Source: Cysteiniphilum litorale
Lineage (GTDB): Bacteria > Pseudomonadota > Gammaproteobacteria > Francisellales > Francisellaceae
DNA length: 64,000 nucleotides
NCBI RefSeq assembly: GCF_003428165.1
Contig: NZ_QLIQ01000010.1
Coordinates: 1-64,000, forward strand
Reading direction: 5' to 3'
Position 1 is the first letter of the stretch, and each line of letters opens with the position of its first letter. A program made the translations under genes and the position numbers. Positions 61,767-64,000 of this stretch are shown piece after piece. Below the pieces are notes generated by a model. It worked only from the letters and a program-made list of their open reading frames with translations. It had not been told where the DNA came from and did not search any database.

Positions 61767-62963
61767 TTACAATTGACCTTGCTTATTGAGCATCTTTTCT
61801 AAACTGAATTTGATCTGAGACATTTGCTGTAGCAGATTCAGTGATATGCTTGATGATTGTGCAGTGGTGGCTTTTTCAATTCGTTCGACATCATCAATAA
61901 CTACCGCCTGAAATTTACGGAACATTGCCATTAAGTCACTCACTAAAAGACTCATTTCCTCAACACGATGATGCGATTCTTGAATGAGCACATCCGTTGT
62001 GGTTGCGCTATGAGTAATAACTTCTATCAAACTTTGTCCAACTATTGGCAAATCATTCGTAATCCGTAACATTTTCTCATCAACTGTTTCCAAAGCCCTA
62101 GTGCATTGCTGCAAATAGGTAGCAAGCTTTTGATCAACCAATACAATAAGGTCATTATTTTGCTGTTGAATGCTTTGTTGAGAGCTATGTAAAGCTGACA
62201 TCATCTCATTATTCTTTTGCAATAATTCAGTAACCTGAGGTAACGTTTCGTTCAATAGTTTAAATGTTGGCTTAGCACCTTGGTTCATTAAATTATTGCC
62301 ATTGATTGGTTCATTGATTGATACATCGTTATCTAACACCCAGGTCTTAACTTGCTGAGTAAAATCAGTTGTTGCTCTTGCTAAAATAATCGCAAAAAGT
62401 CCGACAATTAAAGAAAATAGTAACCCCAACAATGAGGCTGAAAATGCTGTTGACATTCCGGCTAATGGTGCGGTTAATGAATTAAGTATATTTGATGCAC
62501 TCGACATATTCAGCACATCAGATACCTTACTCATTGTGCGCATCATCCCAATAAATGTCCCGAGCAGTCCTAGACCAATTAAAGTTGCAGACATGTATTC
62601 TAATGCTTTAATACTCCAGCTTTTATACTCGCGCCACTCCTCAATAAGCGCCTCCAAAGCATTACTATTACTCCCTAATAAGTTATAAAATCTCCCCCCA
62701 AAAATACTTTTAAGCACTTTCTTATCAGCAAAAGGAGTCTCAGCCATGACTTCCCTTTGCCATAGATTAGCATGCTTTCTTAGCTGAATCGCACTAAAAA
62801 TAGCATACAATACAGCTAGCAAACATCCCGTTACAATAAGTGTATTAATCACAGTGTTATGTGAAATAACTATGATTAATGCATTAATATCAACCACAGC
62901 AAAAGCAATCATCAACACCCCCATAACAATAATGAGTGCTGAAAAATTTTTAATCTTTGTCAT
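61767..62963 (-). CDS. MotA/TolQ/ExbB (SiiB-like) proton-channel protein
   Basis: 398 residues. Four hydrophobic helices at about 10-32, 38-61, 121-145 and 169-196. The last two carry the family motif TLIGLGLLGTFIGMMRTM (T136) and APLAGMSTAFSASLLGLLFS (T172), the helices that line the proton path in MotA/ExbB/TolQ. Residues 210-398 are a mostly helical cytoplasmic tail with Gln-rich and Ser/Leu heptads. This size and layout resemble Salmonella SiiB and also ZorA. 26 bp after the secreted protein gene and 33 bp before TolC, hence one operon. Confidence 0.85.
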   Translation of the reverse strand: MTKIKNFSALIIVMGVLMIAFAVVDINALIIVISHNTVINTLIVTGCLLAVLYAIFSAIQLRKHANLWQREVMAETPFADKKVLKSIFGGRFYNLLGSNSNALEALIEEWREYKSWSIKALEYMSATLIGLGLLGTFIGMMRTMSKVSDVLNMSSASNILNSLTAPLAGMSTAFSASLLGLLFSLIVGLFAIILARATTDFTQQVKTWVLDNDVSINEPINGNNLMNQGAKPTFKLLNETLPQVTELLQKNNEMMSALHSSQQSIQQQNNDLIVLVDQKLATYLQQCTRALETVDEKMLRITNDLPIVGQSLIEVITHSATTTDVLIQESHHRVEEMSLLVSDLMAMFRKFQAVVIDDVERIEKATTAQSSSISLNLLQQMSQIKFSLEKMLNKQGQL

Positions 62964-62989
62964 TATACTTACCTTTTTTATAGATCAAA

Positions 62990-64000
62990 TTAACCCGCTA
63001 CAGCAGATTCGTGATGTGTGTTATCCACTGCACTATTATGGTCATTACTATGTTCTGAAACCGTATTACGCTGACTATATACATCGATGGTTTTGCCATT
63101 GGCGTTATATTGGTAATGTGTTCTATCAATCTGTGTCAAAGAACCACCATGTAACCAGGCAATATCTGAGAAATTATCAACATCGAGTTCATAATGATTA
63201 TTGCTATCTGCGCGATGCTGATGAATGAAGTTATCTAAATCAAATGTCCAAGTATTGGCAGTTCCACCATCTTTAATCATATTTTTAATATCGAATGTTT
63301 CAAAGTTGTGAAAGTCTTCAAATAAATCCTCAACATTTAAATCCTTATTCACATGTATCTGACGAGTCAAGCGTAAGGTATCATCACCATCAGCTCCATC
63401 AAAACTATTATTGTTTTGACCAAAACGTTTTTCTAAACTTGCCAAAGAAGAAAAGTCAAATACATCATCATATTTTGTTCCTATAACGTCAAACTCAGAT
63501 TGTAACTGCCCATTTTGAGAGATATTGTCGCTAATCCCTCCCGTGTCAACGCTATAGCTATTCCCTCCCCTACCATCTAAATGGAAATCAACTTGCTGAT
63601 TCAAACGGCTAAAATCAATCGTCATATTCTGCTGATATGACCCTGAATTATACGACTGAATTGAAAGATCAAGCTTGGCATTACCAAAATAGATATGACT
63701 ATCTAAACTAACATTACTGTTAGAGTAGTTTAGAAGACTAGACTCGGTGTCACTACCATAAAAATCAAACATTTTAAGGCTGCCATTAGCATAGTTTCCA
63801 GCGTTAAAGTTCAGCACATCTAGATGACCATCGATCGTATCGGTACTATCACTACCATAAGCATAATCCTTGATAATAGACTCTTTACCCGCTATCGCTC
63901 TTAAATCAACCGTTAGCTTTTGAAAGTAATTTGTCGAACCATTATTAAACGTATTATATTCATACTGCCCCTGCCCTAAATACTGATTAACGCCAACATC
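62990..64000 (-). CDS. Large RTX-like secreted protein, C-terminal part (5' end beyond window)
   Basis: The minus-strand frame stays open from the window edge to a TAA at 62990, 336 residues visible; the GTG at 63817 is not the real start. Sequence rich in Asp, Asn, Ser and Gly with beta-solenoid-like patterns: KDYAYGSDSTDTIDG, GTKYDDVFDFSSL and FDGADGDDTLRL resemble Ca-binding RTX repeats. The Asn/His/Asp-rich end fits an uncleaved C-terminal type I secretion signal, though the final residues are not a classic motif. First visible gene of the adhesin-MotA-TolC-MotB operon, so the natural substrate of the locus. A giant adhesin is inferred. Confidence 0.75.
   Translation of the reverse strand, partial: DVGVNQYLGQGQYEYNTFNNGSTNYFQKLTVDLRAIAGKESIIKDYAYGSDSTDTIDGHLDVLNFNAGNYANGSLKMFDFYGSDTESSLLNYSNSNVSLDSHIYFGNAKLDLSIQSYNSGSYQQNMTIDFSRLNQQVDFHLDGRGGNSYSVDTGGISDNISQNGQLQSEFDVIGTKYDDVFDFSSLASLEKRFGQNNNSFDGADGDDTLRLTRQIHVNKDLNVEDLFEDFHNFETFDIKNMIKDGGTANTWTFDLDNFIHQHRADSNNHYELDVDNFSDIAWLHGGSLTQIDRTHYQYNANGKTIDVYSQRNTVSEHSNDHNSAVDNTHHESAVAG

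Noticed and set aside
61767-62963. Zorya (ZorAB) anti-phage system
   Set aside because: The MotA-like protein with a long tail resembles ZorA, but there is no ZorC, ZorD or ZorE gene and all neighbours are type I secretion components.

Overview
The window is AT-rich chromosomal DNA from a gammaproteobacterium. The order glmM-tpiA-secG-tRNA-Leu(GAG)-nuoA-N, an atpIBEFHAGDC operon, a cyoABCDE quinol oxidase, class II FBPase (GlpX) and a SLAC1/TehA-type channel together suggest the Francisella/Fastidiosibacteraceae/Piscirickettsia side of the class. This placement is an inference from gene content and codon use; there is no 16S gene in the window.

Layout. 1-786: 3' part of an IS3-family element that interrupts hsdM. 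787-7601 (minus): a decayed type I restriction locus, hsdR-hsdS-DUF1016-[30-codon HsdS-like tail]-prrC-like-hsdM'. 7729-25228 (minus): the full 14-subunit complex I operon, preceded by tRNA-Leu(GAG), secG, tpiA and glmM. 25499-30195 (plus): an AAA-like/PD-(D/E)XK protein, glpX, a LysR regulator and a TehA/SLAC1 channel, followed by a 7-bp tandem repeat and a MITE-like palindrome. 30682-37627 (minus): the F1Fo ATP synthase operon. 37744-47648: a small membrane ORF, gltX, a divergent CDF-family protein, an NfeD/SPFH pair, a two-component system with a downstream membrane protein, and a CPA-type antiporter with a TrkA-N-like domain. 47701-54583 (minus): a secreted trypsin-like protease and cyoABCDE. 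54775-55346 (plus): a yefM-yoeB toxin-antitoxin pair with its promoter and operator. 55736-64000: a type I secretion locus.

How the genes work together. Complex I and the bo3-type oxidase build a proton gradient that the ATP synthase spends. The last 8 kb is the most interesting part. A type I secretion apparatus (ABC protein, HlyD-type adaptor, TolC-type pore) and the C-terminus of a large RTX-like secreted protein are interleaved with a MotA/TolQ/ExbB-like protein and two MotB-like paralogues. This mirrors the Salmonella SPI-4 logic (SiiA/SiiB with SiiCDF and the giant adhesin SiiE). It differs in three ways: the MotB-like protein is duplicated, only one copy keeps the membrane aspartate, and the ABC ATPase domain has lost or changed most of its catalytic motifs.

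A second theme is short repeats sitting exactly at gene ends: a 13-copy heptamer array starting at the base after the tehA-like stop, a 6-copy heptamer array just after the atpB stop inside the atp operon, a 180-bp MITE-like element abutting the atpC stop, and a 28-bp perfect palindrome covering the cyoE stop codon.
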